A stretch of 64,000 nt of DNA from JALZKA01 sp033856515 (GCA_033856515.1 JAWVEY010000055.1:1-64000); one strand, 5' to 3'. Counted from the first letter of the stretch, positions 24,488 to 33,184 are shown. Program-made: numbers and translations. The notes: generated by a model from the sequence alone, not told the origin.

Positions 24488-25941
24488 CGGCTCTGGCGCC
24501 TGAGGGCGGCGCGGCGGAGCTTTCCGCTCGCCGTCCTCGGTAGCTCGTCGGCGAACTCCACGATCCGCGGCGCCTTGTACGGCGCCGTAACCGACTTCAC
24601 GTGCTCGCGGAGCTCTGTTGCCAGCGCGTCGTCGCCGACGCCTTCGCGAAGGACCACGATCGCCCGGACCACCGAGCCTCGCTCGGGATCGGGATGTGGC
24701 ACGGCGGCGGCCTCCACGACCGCGGGGTGCGACAGGAGCGCGGACTCGACCTCGCCAGGCCCGATGCGGTAGCCGGATGAGGTGATCATGTCGTCGGCTC
24801 GCCCCTCGTGGAAGAAGTGACCGTCCTCGTCCTCGCGCACCAGGTCGCCCGTGGCCCACCACTCACCGTCGATCAGATCCGGCCCGTCAGCGTCGCCCAG
24901 GTAGCCGCCGAAGAAGGTGGGGCACGTGGCGGCACGCACCTGGAGCTCGCCGTCGGCGACTCGGACTTCGAGGCCAGGAAGCGGCGTTCCCATCGAGCCC
25001 GGTCTCACCGCCTGCCCGACGTGGTTGCCGCAGATGTGACCCGTCTCGGTCTGCCCGTAGCCGTCGGCGATCTCGAGTCCCCACGCATCGCGGTACGTCT
25101 CGAGCATGTCCGCGCCGAGTGGCTCGCCCGCCGAGATCGCGCGCCGCAGCGACGGCATCGGGCCAAGCTCCCCATGCGCCGCCAGCATGCGGTACTCGGT
25201 GGGTGCCTGGCAGAGAACGGTTACGCCCTCGCGCTCGCACAGTGCCAGACGCTCAATCGGGTCGAATCGCGCGTCGCAGATAAGCGCTGCGGCGCCGGTC
25301 AGCCACGGGGCGACGAAGACGTTGCGGGCCGACTTCGACCAGCCGGTCGCTGTCGTCACCCAGACCAGGTCGTCCTTGCCCGAGCCGACCCAATTCTCCG
25401 CCTGCCCGCGCTGAGCCGGCAGGTAGGAGGCGGTGTGGAGGGCCGCGCGCGGCTCGCCCGTGGTGCCTGAGGTGAAAACGATCAGGGCCGGGTCGCTCGC
25501 AGCCAGATCCGCAACCTGAGCCGGTGTCTCCTGCGGGCGATCCTCGTCGAGGACCGCCTCCATGTCCGCCATCGTCATGCACTCGACGCCACCCGGCATC
25601 GAGCCCAGAAGCTCCTCCTCGCCCACGCAAACCGACGGATTGGCCACGGCGACCCTGTGTTCGAGGTCTCCCGGGCGGAGCTGGGTCGACATCGGCAGGG
25701 CGACCGCCCCCATCCGCCACGCCGCCAGCATCGTCAGCACCCACTCGATTCGGTTGCCCACGAGCGTCATGACGACGTCGCCGCGGCTGACGCCGCGCGC
25801 GGCAAGGGCGCCCGACACGCCGGCGCTCATCGCGATCAGCTCACCGAAGTGCCACACCCGCCGCTCACCGTTGGCGTCGATTGCGAGCAGGGCCGGCCTG
25901 GCCGACGGGAACTGCTCGAGGACGTCCGAGATGAAGTTCAT
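24484..25941 (-). CDS. AMP-forming acyl-CoA synthetase (ANL superfamily)
   Basis: A 485-residue adenylate-forming enzyme activating a carboxylic acid to its CoA thioester. The P-loop-like A3 motif reads FTSGTTGEPRAAL, with Arg where Lys is usual. Other motifs are DGYGQTETG (A5), TGDLVREDEDG (A7), GRADDMITSSGYRIGP (A8), and the catalytic lysine in RTASGKLRR (A10). The length is that of medium-chain or aryl synthetases rather than the roughly 650-residue acetyl-CoA synthetase. Convergent with actP. A perfect inverted repeat lies upstream (25966-25994). Substrate uncertain. Confidence 0.88.
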   Translation of the reverse strand: MNFISDVLEQFPSARPALLAIDANGERRVWHFGELIAMSAGVSGALAARGVSRGDVVMTLVGNRIEWVLTMLAAWRMGAVALPMSTQLRPGDLEHRVAVANPSVCVGEEELLGSMPGGVECMTMADMEAVLDEDRPQETPAQVADLAASDPALIVFTSGTTGEPRAALHTASYLPAQRGQAENWVGSGKDDLVWVTTATGWSKSARNVFVAPWLTGAAALICDARFDPIERLALCEREGVTVLCQAPTEYRMLAAHGELGPMPSLRRAISAGEPLGADMLETYRDAWGLEIADGYGQTETGHICGNHVGQAVRPGSMGTPLPGLEVRVADGELQVRAATCPTFFGGYLGDADGPDLIDGEWWATGDLVREDEDGHFFHEGRADDMITSSGYRIGPGEVESALLSHPAVVEAAAVPHPDPERGSVVRAIVVLREGVGDDALATELREHVKSVTAPYKAPRIVEFADELPRTASGKLRRAALRRQSR

Positions 25942-25965
25942 CGCCGCCTAGTCTGGCCGAGAGGT

Positions 25966-25994
25966 GGAATTCCCGCGATATGTGCGGGAATTCC
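25966..25994. promoter_or_regulatory. Perfect 11-bp inverted repeat
   Basis: GGAATTCCCGC (25966-25976) and GCGGGAATTCC (25984-25994) are exact reverse complements around a 7-base spacer. The repeat lies 24 bases upstream of the acyl-CoA synthetase start and 15 bases after the ferredoxin stop. It may be an operator for the synthetase gene or the terminator of the sucCD operon; no U tract is present. Confidence 0.55.
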
Positions 25995-26009
25995 TACTGT
26001 CGGCGCTAG

Positions 26010-26258
26010 TCAGCGCTCGAGCGTTGTGCCGTCGTAGAGCTTCGTGACGGTCACGGCGCCGGGAGGCGAGGCGTCAAGGCAGAGGCCGCAGAGGACGCAT
26101 TCGTCCTTGTTCTCGTGGACGACCGTCACGCCGCTGTCCGACGCCTTGAAGATGTCCACCGGACACGCGTCATCGAGCTTCTGCGCGAGCTCGGGGTCGC
26201 TCGCGTGCTCGGGCGCGACCTCGACCTCGATGAAGATTCCGTGGAGTGCCTCGCTCAC
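26010..26258 (-). CDS. Ferredoxin-like protein (FixX-type cysteine pattern)
   Basis: An 82-residue iron-sulfur protein. Cysteines are CPVDIF near residue 32 and CVLCGLC near 54-60. The fourth position of the second motif, normally CP, is SP (LDASPPGA), so one 4Fe-4S cluster built from one plus three cysteines, as in FixX-type ferredoxins, is more likely than two clusters. GTG 26258 overlaps the sucD stop (GTGA). Its coupling to a sucCD operon is unusual and suggests a linked electron-transfer step. Confidence 0.8.
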   Translation of the reverse strand: MSEALHGIFIEVEVAPEHASDPELAQKLDDACPVDIFKASDSGVTVVHENKDECVLCGLCLDASPPGAVTVTKLYDGTTLER

Positions 26259-27166
26259 CTGCCGATCGCCTCCTTGACGCGGTCGGGGATCTCGTCGATC
26301 CGCTCGACGACGGGGATGCCGGAGGCCTCGAGGCGGGCGATCTTCTCGGTCGCCGAGTCCTCCTTGCCCTCGACGATGGTGCCGGCGTGGCCGAAGCTCA
26401 TGCCCTGCATCTCCTCGTCGTCCATGAACTTGCCTGCCATGAAGGCGATTATCGGGAGCTTGGAGCCGTTCTCTTCGCGCCAGTCGACGAGCTCGGCCTC
26501 CATGCGCCCGCCGGGCTCCGTGTAGATCACGATCGCCTCCGTCTCGGGGTCCTCTTCGAAATAGGGCATCAGCTCGGCGTAGGTCGAGCCGATTATCGCG
26601 TCGCCGCCGATCGAGACGGCGGTCGAGACGCCCAGTCCAGCCGCCGTAAGAGACGATGAGATCTCCGTGGTCATTCCGCCGGAGCGGGACATCACGCCGA
26701 CGGCGCCGCGCTCGTAAGCCTTGGCGGCGTCCTTCGCCGGGCCGCCGATTCCGCCCATCTTGCAGACACCGGGGACGATCAAGCCGAGGCAGTTGGGGCC
26801 GATGATGCGCGCGCCGCGCTCGTCGGCGAGCTCGACCATCTGGGCGACGTCGCGGCGCGGGATGCGCTCGGTGACGACGACGATCAGCTTCACGTCGTTC
26901 TCGATCGCCTCGACCACAGCGTCCTTCGTGAACGCCGGTGGGACCGTGACGACCGCGCCGTCAATGGGCGCGCCGTGGTGCTCGACAGCCTGCTCGACCG
27001 TGTCCCATACGGGCACGCCATGCACCTCGCGGCCCTTGCGCCCCGGGGTCACTCCGCCGACGACCTTGGAGCCGTAGTCGATGCATTCGCGCGTCAGGTT
27101 CACGGCCTCGCGGCCGGTGATGCCCTGGACGATGAAGGTGAAGTCTTCGTTCAGGAGGATGCTCAT
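26255..27166 (-). CDS. sucD: Succinate-CoA ligase alpha-subunit-like protein
   Basis: A 303-residue CoA-binding and phosphohistidine subunit of an acyl-CoA synthetase (NDP-forming). The N-terminal CoA-binding Rossmann domain starts IVQGITGREAVNLT, followed by GGVTPGRKG and VVTERIPRRD. The phosphorylated histidine lies in MSFGHAGTIVEGKE near the C-terminus. ATG 27166 overlaps the sucC stop by 4 bp. An open frame continues far upstream in a different frame of sucC, but has no protein character. Probably interconverts a dicarboxylyl-CoA and its acid; succinate is the default assignment. Confidence 0.87.
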   Translation of the reverse strand: MSILLNEDFTFIVQGITGREAVNLTRECIDYGSKVVGGVTPGRKGREVHGVPVWDTVEQAVEHHGAPIDGAVVTVPPAFTKDAVVEAIENDVKLIVVVTERIPRRDVAQMVELADERGARIIGPNCLGLIVPGVCKMGGIGGPAKDAAKAYERGAVGVMSRSGGMTTEISSSLTAAGLGVSTAVSIGGDAIIGSTYAELMPYFEEDPETEAIVIYTEPGGRMEAELVDWREENGSKLPIIAFMAGKFMDDEEMQGMSFGHAGTIVEGKEDSATEKIARLEASGIPVVERIDEIPDRVKEAIGR

Positions 27167-28377
27167 TCGGCACCGCCCTGGATCTTGGCCACGGCTTCGC
27201 CCGCCGCTTCCCACATGGACGTGTTGCGGTCGCGGAACTCGATCCCGTACTTGGACAGGATCTTCGCGCCCTCTTCCTCCCACGCGCCGGGGATGCGGAA
27301 GACGGCGATGGTCTCGCCGGGGTCTTTGCCCAGCTCGAGGCACGCCTTGATCACGCCGCGCGCGACGATGTCGACGCGGGTGTTGGACACGATCGACATC
27401 ATCACCGCGATCTTCTCGACGCCGTCCTTCTGAAGAACTTCCTTGGCGAGGCCCTTTGCCTTTGAGACCGAGGGGTTGCCTCCGATCTCTGCGTAGTTCG
27501 CAGGCTTGCCGCCCTGAGAGCGCACGGCGTCGGTGAGCGTCAGCGAGCCGCCGCCGGCCCCGATCACCAGGCCGAGGTTGCCCTCGAAGCCGTGGTCCTT
27601 GCCCTGGATCACGCCGCGGTGGTCGGCGGCGTCGATCGCTTTTACGTTCCGCTCGAAGGCGGAGGGCTCGTACATCTCGCGCGGCTCGGAGAGGTCGACG
27701 CCGATCTCCTCGAGCATCTTCTTGTGGCGCCCGACGGCCTCGTCCTCCATCTCCATGTGGGCGTCGAGGGCGACGAACGAGCCGTCGTTCAGGCGCGCCA
27801 CGGGGTTGATCTCGGCGAGCGTCATGTCGAAGTCCTTCTGAAGCTGGGCCAGGCGGGCGAGGATCATGGTCGCCCGGTTGAGCTCGGAGCCGGTCATGCC
27901 GCAGCGGGCGACGGTCTCCTTGGCCTGGAAGTCGAAGACGGGGTGGAGGTTCGAGAGGTGGCCGCGCCCGACGTGGTCGGGATGCTCCTCGGCGACCTGC
28001 TCGATGTCGATGCCCCCCATATCGCTGAACAGCATCATCGGGCGCTTCGCGCGGCCGTCCCAGAGGCAAGCCGCGTAGTACTCCTGGGCGACGTCGGCCT
28101 TGGGGTCGACCAAGACTCCGACCGGCATGTGGCCGCCGATCTCGAGCTCCAGGATTGCCGCTGCGTGCTCGGCGGCCTCATCGGGCGTGGTGGCGAACTT
28201 CACTCCACCCGCCTTCATGCGTCCGCCGGTCAGGACTTGCGACTTGATCACGGTCTCGCCGCCGATCCGCTCGGCGGCCGAGCGGGCCTCGTCCGCCGTG
28301 GTGCAGAAGCCGTAGTCGGTGACCGGAATGCCGGCCCGCTCGACGATTCGGCGTGATTCGTACTCATAGAAGCGCAT
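27163..28377 (-). CDS. sucC: Succinate-CoA ligase beta-subunit-like protein (divergent)
   Basis: A 404-residue ATP-grasp subunit. Family features are MRFYEYESRRIVERAGIPV, KSQVLTGGRMKAGGVKF (nucleotide-binding loop, with Met where Gly or Arg is common), LAEINPVARL, and GAGGGSLTLTDAV with KPANYAEIGGNPS. It is clearly further from the standard SucC than sucD is from SucD. It heads a three-gene operon with 4-bp overlaps: sucC, sucD, ferredoxin. Malate, citramalate or another acid could be the real substrate, given the C2-assimilation genes in the window. Confidence 0.82.
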   Translation of the reverse strand: MRFYEYESRRIVERAGIPVTDYGFCTTADEARSAAERIGGETVIKSQVLTGGRMKAGGVKFATTPDEAAEHAAAILELEIGGHMPVGVLVDPKADVAQEYYAACLWDGRAKRPMMLFSDMGGIDIEQVAEEHPDHVGRGHLSNLHPVFDFQAKETVARCGMTGSELNRATMILARLAQLQKDFDMTLAEINPVARLNDGSFVALDAHMEMEDEAVGRHKKMLEEIGVDLSEPREMYEPSAFERNVKAIDAADHRGVIQGKDHGFEGNLGLVIGAGGGSLTLTDAVRSQGGKPANYAEIGGNPSVSKAKGLAKEVLQKDGVEKIAVMMSIVSNTRVDIVARGVIKACLELGKDPGETIAVFRIPGAWEEEGAKILSKYGIEFRDRNTSMWEAAGEAVAKIQGGAE

Positions 28378-28441
28378 TGGCGGCGCGTGAGCCTATTAGG
28401 GCGTGGCGCGAACGCTGCTCGTATGCGGTTTGATCCCCCGC

Positions 28442-29548
28442 GTGAGGGGTGTGCGGGAGATAAGGCGGAGCGCTGCGATCGGTACCTGCGTTGTCCTCGT
28501 GGCCGCCGGATGCGGAGGTGGCGACGAGCCCGGCGAGACGACCGACGATACGCCGCCCGCCGAGCCGGAGCTCGCGCTCGATGAGGTCGGCGAGTTCGAG
28601 GAGCCGATCGCGCTCACCAGTGCCAAGGACGGCTCGCTCTACGTCGGCGAGCGGGCGGGCATCGTCCGCCACCTGGACCCGGCGGGCAAAGAGGACCCCG
28701 AGGTTGTGCTCGACATCACCGGCGACGTCTCGACCGAAGGGGAGGGCGCCCTGTTGTCCCTTGCCCACTCGCCGAACGGCGACGAGATCTTCGTCACCTA
28801 CGCGGGGCGCGACAAGAAGCTTCATCTCGAGGCGTTCGTTCCCGGGAACGAGAAGTCGCGCCGCGAGCTTCTGGCAATCGCTCATCCGAACGAAGTTCAC
28901 TGGGGTGGGCACCTGGAGTTCGGCGACGACGGGCTCCTGTACCTCTCGACGGGCGAAGGAGGCCCGGTCGCGCCGCGGCCGCTCGTCTCCCAGGACCCCA
29001 AGTCGCCATTGGGGAAGCTCTTCCGGCTCGATCCCAACGCCGCGAAGCCCGATCCTGAGCTGATCGCCCTCGGCCTGCGCAACCCGTGGCAGTTCTCGAT
29101 CGACGGCACCGACATCTGGATCGGCGACGTCGGGGACTTCCAGCAGGAGGAGGTGGACCTTGCTTCAACGGAGGTGAAGGAGCCGCCCAACTACGGATGG
29201 CCGATCCTCGAGGGCACGGCCGAGACCGGGGTGGAGGACAAGGGCGAGCCGCTTGTGGAGCCGGTGCTGACCTATGAGCGCACCGGCCATCCCGACGACC
29301 CGAACTGCGCGATCACGGGAGGGCACGTCGTGCGAGATCCGGCACTCGAGCCCCTCGTCGGCCGCTACATCTACGTCGATTACTGCCGCGGCGTGATCGA
29401 GTCCGCGAAGCCGTCCGGCACCGGCCTCGGCGAACCCGAGCCGACGGGCCTAGAGCTACTTCGAATCGCTTCGTTCGCGCAGGACGCCGAGGGGCACTCG
29501 TACGCGGTAGCGCTGACGGGAAAGGTCTACCGGCTGGTCTACGAGTAG
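28442..29548 (+). CDS. PQQ-dependent sugar dehydrogenase-like lipoprotein
   Basis: A six-bladed beta-propeller of the soluble glucose/sorbosone dehydrogenase family, exported as a lipoprotein (hydrophobic AIGTCVVLVAAGC lipobox). Family landmarks are LSLAHSPNGDEIFVTYAGRD, HWGGHLEFGDDGLLYLSTGEGG (with the catalytic-type His), GLRNPWQFSID and IGDVGDFQQEEVD, then NYGWPILEG. The start is uncertain: GTG at 28403, 28442 or 28451 all allow a signal; 28442 is chosen because TTTGAT ends 7 nt upstream. The substrate sugar is unknown. Confidence 0.85.
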   Translation: MRGVREIRRSAAIGTCVVLVAAGCGGGDEPGETTDDTPPAEPELALDEVGEFEEPIALTSAKDGSLYVGERAGIVRHLDPAGKEDPEVVLDITGDVSTEGEGALLSLAHSPNGDEIFVTYAGRDKKLHLEAFVPGNEKSRRELLAIAHPNEVHWGGHLEFGDDGLLYLSTGEGGPVAPRPLVSQDPKSPLGKLFRLDPNAAKPDPELIALGLRNPWQFSIDGTDIWIGDVGDFQQEEVDLASTEVKEPPNYGWPILEGTAETGVEDKGEPLVEPVLTYERTGHPDDPNCAITGGHVVRDPALEPLVGRYIYVDYCRGVIESAKPSGTGLGEPEPTGLELLRIASFAQDAEGHSYAVALTGKVYRLVYE

Positions 29549-29591
29549 AGGCGGCGCCCCCGCGCGGCCACGCGGTCTAGGGTGCTCGTTC

Positions 29592-30479
29592 GTGGAGGAC
29601 ACGTCCGCTTTCGCAGAGGTAGGACTCCCCATCGCGCTCGCCGTGATCATGGTGAGCCTGGGGCTGGAGCTGACGCGGGCCGACTTCCGGCGCATCTTCG
29701 TGTTCCCGCGCGGTGTGGCGATCGGCCTCTTGAACCTATGCCTGATCGCTCCGCTCCTGGCATTCGCCGTCGCCGAGCTCTTCGACCTCGCCCCGATCCT
29801 TGCGATCGGCCTGGTGCTTCTTGGAGCAGCGCCGGGCGGAACCCTTGCGAATCTGCTGACCCACCTCGCAAAGGGCGACACCGCGCTCTCGGTGACGATG
29901 ACGGCGATCTCGAGCCTCGGCGCGCTCGTGACCGTTCCGATCTACCTGAGCCTCGCCGCCGAGCATTTCTCGGGCTCCGACATCGGCGACATCTCGATGG
30001 TGGGGGTCGTTATCCGCGTCTTCTTCATCACGATCATCCCCCTGGCGCTTGGGATGTACCTCCGCGAGCGCTACCCCGAGGCAACCGCCCAGCGAAAGGA
30101 CACGCTGAAGAAGGTTGCATTCGTGGCGTTCCTCGTCGTTGTGATCGGCGCGGTCGCGAGCGAATTCGACGTCCTGAAGGACAACTTCACGGATGTCGCC
30201 CTCGCGACCCTGGCCCTCAACGTCTCCGCGATGTCGGTCTCGTTTGGAATCGCGAAGCTCTCGCGGCTCAGCGACCGCCAGGCAACGGCGATCGCGATGG
30301 AGCTGGGAATCCACAACTCGACGCTCGCCATCGCCGTCGCGGGCACGATCAACATCGACCTGGCGATTCCCGCTGCTGTCTACTCGGGCTTCATGTTCAT
30401 CACGGCTGGCCTTTTCGCTCGCTTCATGGCGAAGCGAAATGGAGCCTTCGAGCCGGACCAGGCCCCGGCTCCGGCCTAG
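29592..30479 (+). CDS. Bile acid:sodium symporter family (BASS) transporter
   Basis: A 295-residue membrane protein with about nine to ten helices. Family signatures are IMVSLGLELTRADFRRI near the N-terminus, LLGAAPGGTLANLLTHLAKGD in the middle (the GGT-x-xN motif) and AIAMELGIHNSTLAIAVAG in the C-terminal half (the E-x-G-x-x-N motif). Bacterial members carry organic acids such as pantothenate or pyruvate with sodium; the cargo here is unknown. GTG 29592 is preceded 8 nt upstream by TAGGGT (29578-29583). Confidence 0.88.
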   Translation: MEDTSAFAEVGLPIALAVIMVSLGLELTRADFRRIFVFPRGVAIGLLNLCLIAPLLAFAVAELFDLAPILAIGLVLLGAAPGGTLANLLTHLAKGDTALSVTMTAISSLGALVTVPIYLSLAAEHFSGSDIGDISMVGVVIRVFFITIIPLALGMYLRERYPEATAQRKDTLKKVAFVAFLVVVIGAVASEFDVLKDNFTDVALATLALNVSAMSVSFGIAKLSRLSDRQATAIAMELGIHNSTLAIAVAGTINIDLAIPAAVYSGFMFITAGLFARFMAKRNGAFEPDQAPAPA

Positions 30480-30592
30480 CGCTTCTTCGATCTTTCTTAC
30501 GCCGTTCTTTCGGCGCGCTTAGCGGCGCGCGATGTGATCCGTCACGACCTACTGATGGGGCTTGAGCCCCCTTGAGAAAGGAAGTAGTGACG

Positions 30593-31042
30593 ATGAAAAG
30601 AGCCTGGAGCGCGGTAAGGGCGAAAGGAAAGCTCGCGATCTCGATGGTCGTGGCTCTCTTGGTGCTTGCGGTCGGCGGCCTCTCTGTGGCCCTGGCGGCC
30701 GGCGGCGAGAACGGGAATGACGACCGCTCGGGTCGCGACGAGTTCGCGCCGCCCGGGCCGTTCAACAAAGCGGCGCCTGCCCCTGACCCGGAGCTGGAAG
30801 CCGAGATGGAGGAGTTCCGCGATTGCATGTCTGCCGAGGGTTTCGACCCACCGGAGCCGAGCGAGCGGCCGGACATCTCCGAAGGGCCACCGGAGGGCCT
30901 GAGCGACGCGCTTGAGAAGTGCCAGGACCTCCTGCCCGAGGGAATGCCTCCCGGTCCTCCCGGGATGGGCCCCCCGCCCGGAGGGATGCCCCCGCCCGGA
31001 GGCGCCATCGAGTGCAAGGCGCGGCCGGAAGGTCGGCGATGA
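30593..31042 (+). CDS. Secreted Pro/Gly/Met-rich hypothetical protein
   Basis: A 149-residue exported protein with an N-terminal hydrophobic segment (LAISMVVALLVLAVGGLSVALAA). The mature part has two cysteine-containing repeats, FRDCMSAEGF and LEKCQDLLPEGM, and a low-complexity tail of Pro, Gly and Met (PPGPPGMGPPPGG). ATG 30593 has GGAAG upstream. It lies 7 nt before the response regulator start, so it may be part of the same operon and a target or sensor input of the two-component system. No recognised family. Confidence 0.7.
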   Translation: MKRAWSAVRAKGKLAISMVVALLVLAVGGLSVALAAGGENGNDDRSGRDEFAPPGPFNKAAPAPDPELEAEMEEFRDCMSAEGFDPPEPSERPDISEGPPEGLSDALEKCQDLLPEGMPPGPPGMGPPPGGMPPPGGAIECKARPEGRR

Positions 31043-31049
31043 TCCTGCC

Positions 31050-31727
31050 GTGACTTCGATTCTGATCGTCGACGACGAGCCAGGCGTGCGGGAGTCTCTG
31101 TCCCGCGCGCTCGGGCTCGAGCGCTACTCGGTCACCGAGGCAAAGGACGGGACTGAGGCGCTCGAGCGCATTGGCGAGCGCGCGTGGGATGCGATCGTTC
31201 TCGACGTCTCGATGCCCGAGCCCGACGGCCTCGAGGTATGCCGGCGCCTGCGTGCGCTCGGTGACGCGACGCCGGTTCTGATGCTCACGGCGCGCGACGC
31301 AGTTGACGATCGCGTCGCCGGCCTGGATGCCGGGGCCGATGACTACTTGGTCAAGCCGTTCGCGCTAAAGGAGCTCCTGGCGCGGCTCCGCGCGCTGCTT
31401 CGGCGAGTCGAGCCCCGGGAGGAGTCGTCTTTGAAGTTCGCGGACCTGGAGCTCGATCTCGGGACCCGGGAGGCTTCGCGGGCGGGAGAGCCGATCGATC
31501 TCACCCGGACCGAGTTCTCGCTGCTCGAGCTCCTCATGCGCAACCCGCGGCAGGTGCTCTCGCGCACGCAGATCTACGAGGCCGTCTGGGGGTACGACTT
31601 CGGCGCAGCCTCCAACTCGCTCGGCGTCTACGTCGGGTACCTGCGCCGAAAGACAGAAGCGGGAGGGAGGAGCCGGCTGATCAATACGGCACACGGCGTG
31701 GGCTACGTCTTGAAAGAGCCCAAGTGA
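31050..31727 (+). CDS. Response regulator, OmpR/PhoB family (MprA-like)
   Basis: A 225-residue DNA-binding response regulator. The receiver domain (about 1-115) has the acidic pair VDDE, phosphoacceptor Asp52 in IVLDVSMPEPDG, the Thr in MLTARD and the Lys in LVKPF. The C-terminal winged helix (about 125-222) has LTRTEFSLLELLMRNPRQVLSR and YVGYLRRKTE, then LINTAHGVGYVL. GTG 31050 is used. Overlaps the sensor kinase start by 4 bp (GTGA). Closest in general form to actinobacterial MprA/TcrA regulators. Confidence 0.92.
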   Translation: MTSILIVDDEPGVRESLSRALGLERYSVTEAKDGTEALERIGERAWDAIVLDVSMPEPDGLEVCRRLRALGDATPVLMLTARDAVDDRVAGLDAGADDYLVKPFALKELLARLRALLRRVEPREESSLKFADLELDLGTREASRAGEPIDLTRTEFSLLELLMRNPRQVLSRTQIYEAVWGYDFGAASNSLGVYVGYLRRKTEAGGRSRLINTAHGVGYVLKEPK

Positions 31728-33094
31728 GCCTGCGCCGCCGGCTCGCGATCACCGTCGCGGCAGCGGTCGCGGTGGCGCTGGCGGTGGCTGCGATCGTGGC
31801 CTACTTCGTCACGCGCTCTGAGCTTCGGGGCCAAGTGGATGATCGCTTGCGTGAGCAGGTGGGACAGATCCCTCCCGGTGGAGCGCCACCGGGCGAACCT
31901 GGAGGCCCGGTCGGCTCGGGCGGCCCGGGTGCGCCACCTCCATTCGAGGTTCCGCTCGCCGACGATCCCGACATCGGGCCCCCATTCGCAATCAGGGTCG
32001 AGGACCCCGACGGTGACGTACTCATAGACGAGGGTGGCCTCGACGATGTCGAGCCCCTGCCGCCCCCAGGAGAAGAAGGCGAGTTCGTCTTCGAGGACGC
32101 AGAGTCGGATGGCGAGCACGTCCGCGTGGTGTCGGCGTCACTTCCGGAGGGCGGATCAATCTTGCTCGCCCGCTCGCTCGAGAGCGTCGATGACGCCCTT
32201 GGGACGTTGCGAGCGTTCCTGTTCCTGGTCGTGGTCGGAGGCGCTGGGTTGGCGGCCCTGGGCGCCAGGGTGATCGCGGGACGCCTCCTGGTGCCGGTGG
32301 GGCGGCTTACCGACGCCGCCGAGCACGTCTCGGAGACCGAGGACCTCAGCCGCCGGATCAAGGTCGAGGGCGACGACGAGCTCGCGCAGCTCGGCGACCG
32401 TTTCAACGCGATGCTCGAGCGCCTCGAGGACTCGCGACACGAGCTGGACGAAGCGCACGACGACCAGCGCCGCCTAATCGCCGACGCCTCGCACGAGCTG
32501 CGAACGCCGGTGACGGCGCTTCGCACGAACATCGAGGTGATGGCCAAGGGCGGTCTTTCCGCCGACGACGAGCGGCGTGCGCTCGACGCCGCCTCGGCCC
32601 AGGCGGAGGAGCTCGGGGTCCTGATTGGTGACCTCATGGACCTGTCGAGAGGCGAGCCCGAGGAGCTCGAGTTCGAGGAGGTTCGCCTCGATCAGGTGGT
32701 CGGCGAGTCCGTCGAGCGCGCGCGCCGCAACTCGCCGGGCGTGAGGTTCGATCTCGAGGTGGAGCCAACGGTGGTGAATGGCGCACCTGATCGCATCGCC
32801 CGAGCCGTGAACAACCTCCTCGCCAACGCTGCCCAGCACGGTCTCGGCGAGGCGGTCGAAGTGGGCGTCAAGAACGGGGTCGTCTCTGTTCGCGACCACG
32901 GCCCCGGCATCGATGCCACCGAAGCGGATCGCCTGTTCGACCGCTTCTATCGCGGCAGCGATGCGCGCCGCCGGCCGGGATCCGGGCTCGGCCTGGCGAT
33001 CGTCCGACAGGTCGCGGACGCGCACGGCGCATCGGTTTCCGTTGCGCCCGCGGAGGGCGGCGGAGCCGTTTTCGAGCTTCGGTTCGACGCCTAG
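31724..33094 (+). CDS. Sensor histidine kinase (MprB-like)
   Basis: A 456-residue membrane kinase. Helix 1 is at about 8-29 and helix 2 at about 164-185; between them is a periplasmic domain with a proline/glycine-rich first half (PPGGAPPGEPGGPVG) and an acidic second half. A HAMP domain follows (RLLVPVGRLTDAAEHVSETEDL). The phosphoaccepting His257 is in IADASHELRTPVTALR. The ATPase domain has NLLANAAQHG (N box), DHGPGI (G1) and GSGLGLAIVRQV (G2). It is translationally coupled to the regulator. Confidence 0.92.
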   Translation: MSLRRRLAITVAAAVAVALAVAAIVAYFVTRSELRGQVDDRLREQVGQIPPGGAPPGEPGGPVGSGGPGAPPPFEVPLADDPDIGPPFAIRVEDPDGDVLIDEGGLDDVEPLPPPGEEGEFVFEDAESDGEHVRVVSASLPEGGSILLARSLESVDDALGTLRAFLFLVVVGGAGLAALGARVIAGRLLVPVGRLTDAAEHVSETEDLSRRIKVEGDDELAQLGDRFNAMLERLEDSRHELDEAHDDQRRLIADASHELRTPVTALRTNIEVMAKGGLSADDERRALDAASAQAEELGVLIGDLMDLSRGEPEELEFEEVRLDQVVGESVERARRNSPGVRFDLEVEPTVVNGAPDRIARAVNNLLANAAQHGLGEAVEVGVKNGVVSVRDHGPGIDATEADRLFDRFYRGSDARRRPGSGLGLAIVRQVADAHGASVSVAPAEGGGAVFELRFDA

Positions 33095-33184
33095 CTGAGG
33101 CGCAGAAAACCGCCGTAGGGCAGAATGTTCCATCCTCAAGTGGGCTAGCCACAGCCCCCCGCCGAACAAGGAGTGACTCCCGAA

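Noticed and set aside
27167..28069. Upstream extension of sucD to a 604-codon frame.
   Set aside because: The extension runs through sucC in another frame and reads as Arg/Pro/Gly-rich noise. ATG 27166 gives the correct family N-terminus and a 4-bp overlap with sucC.
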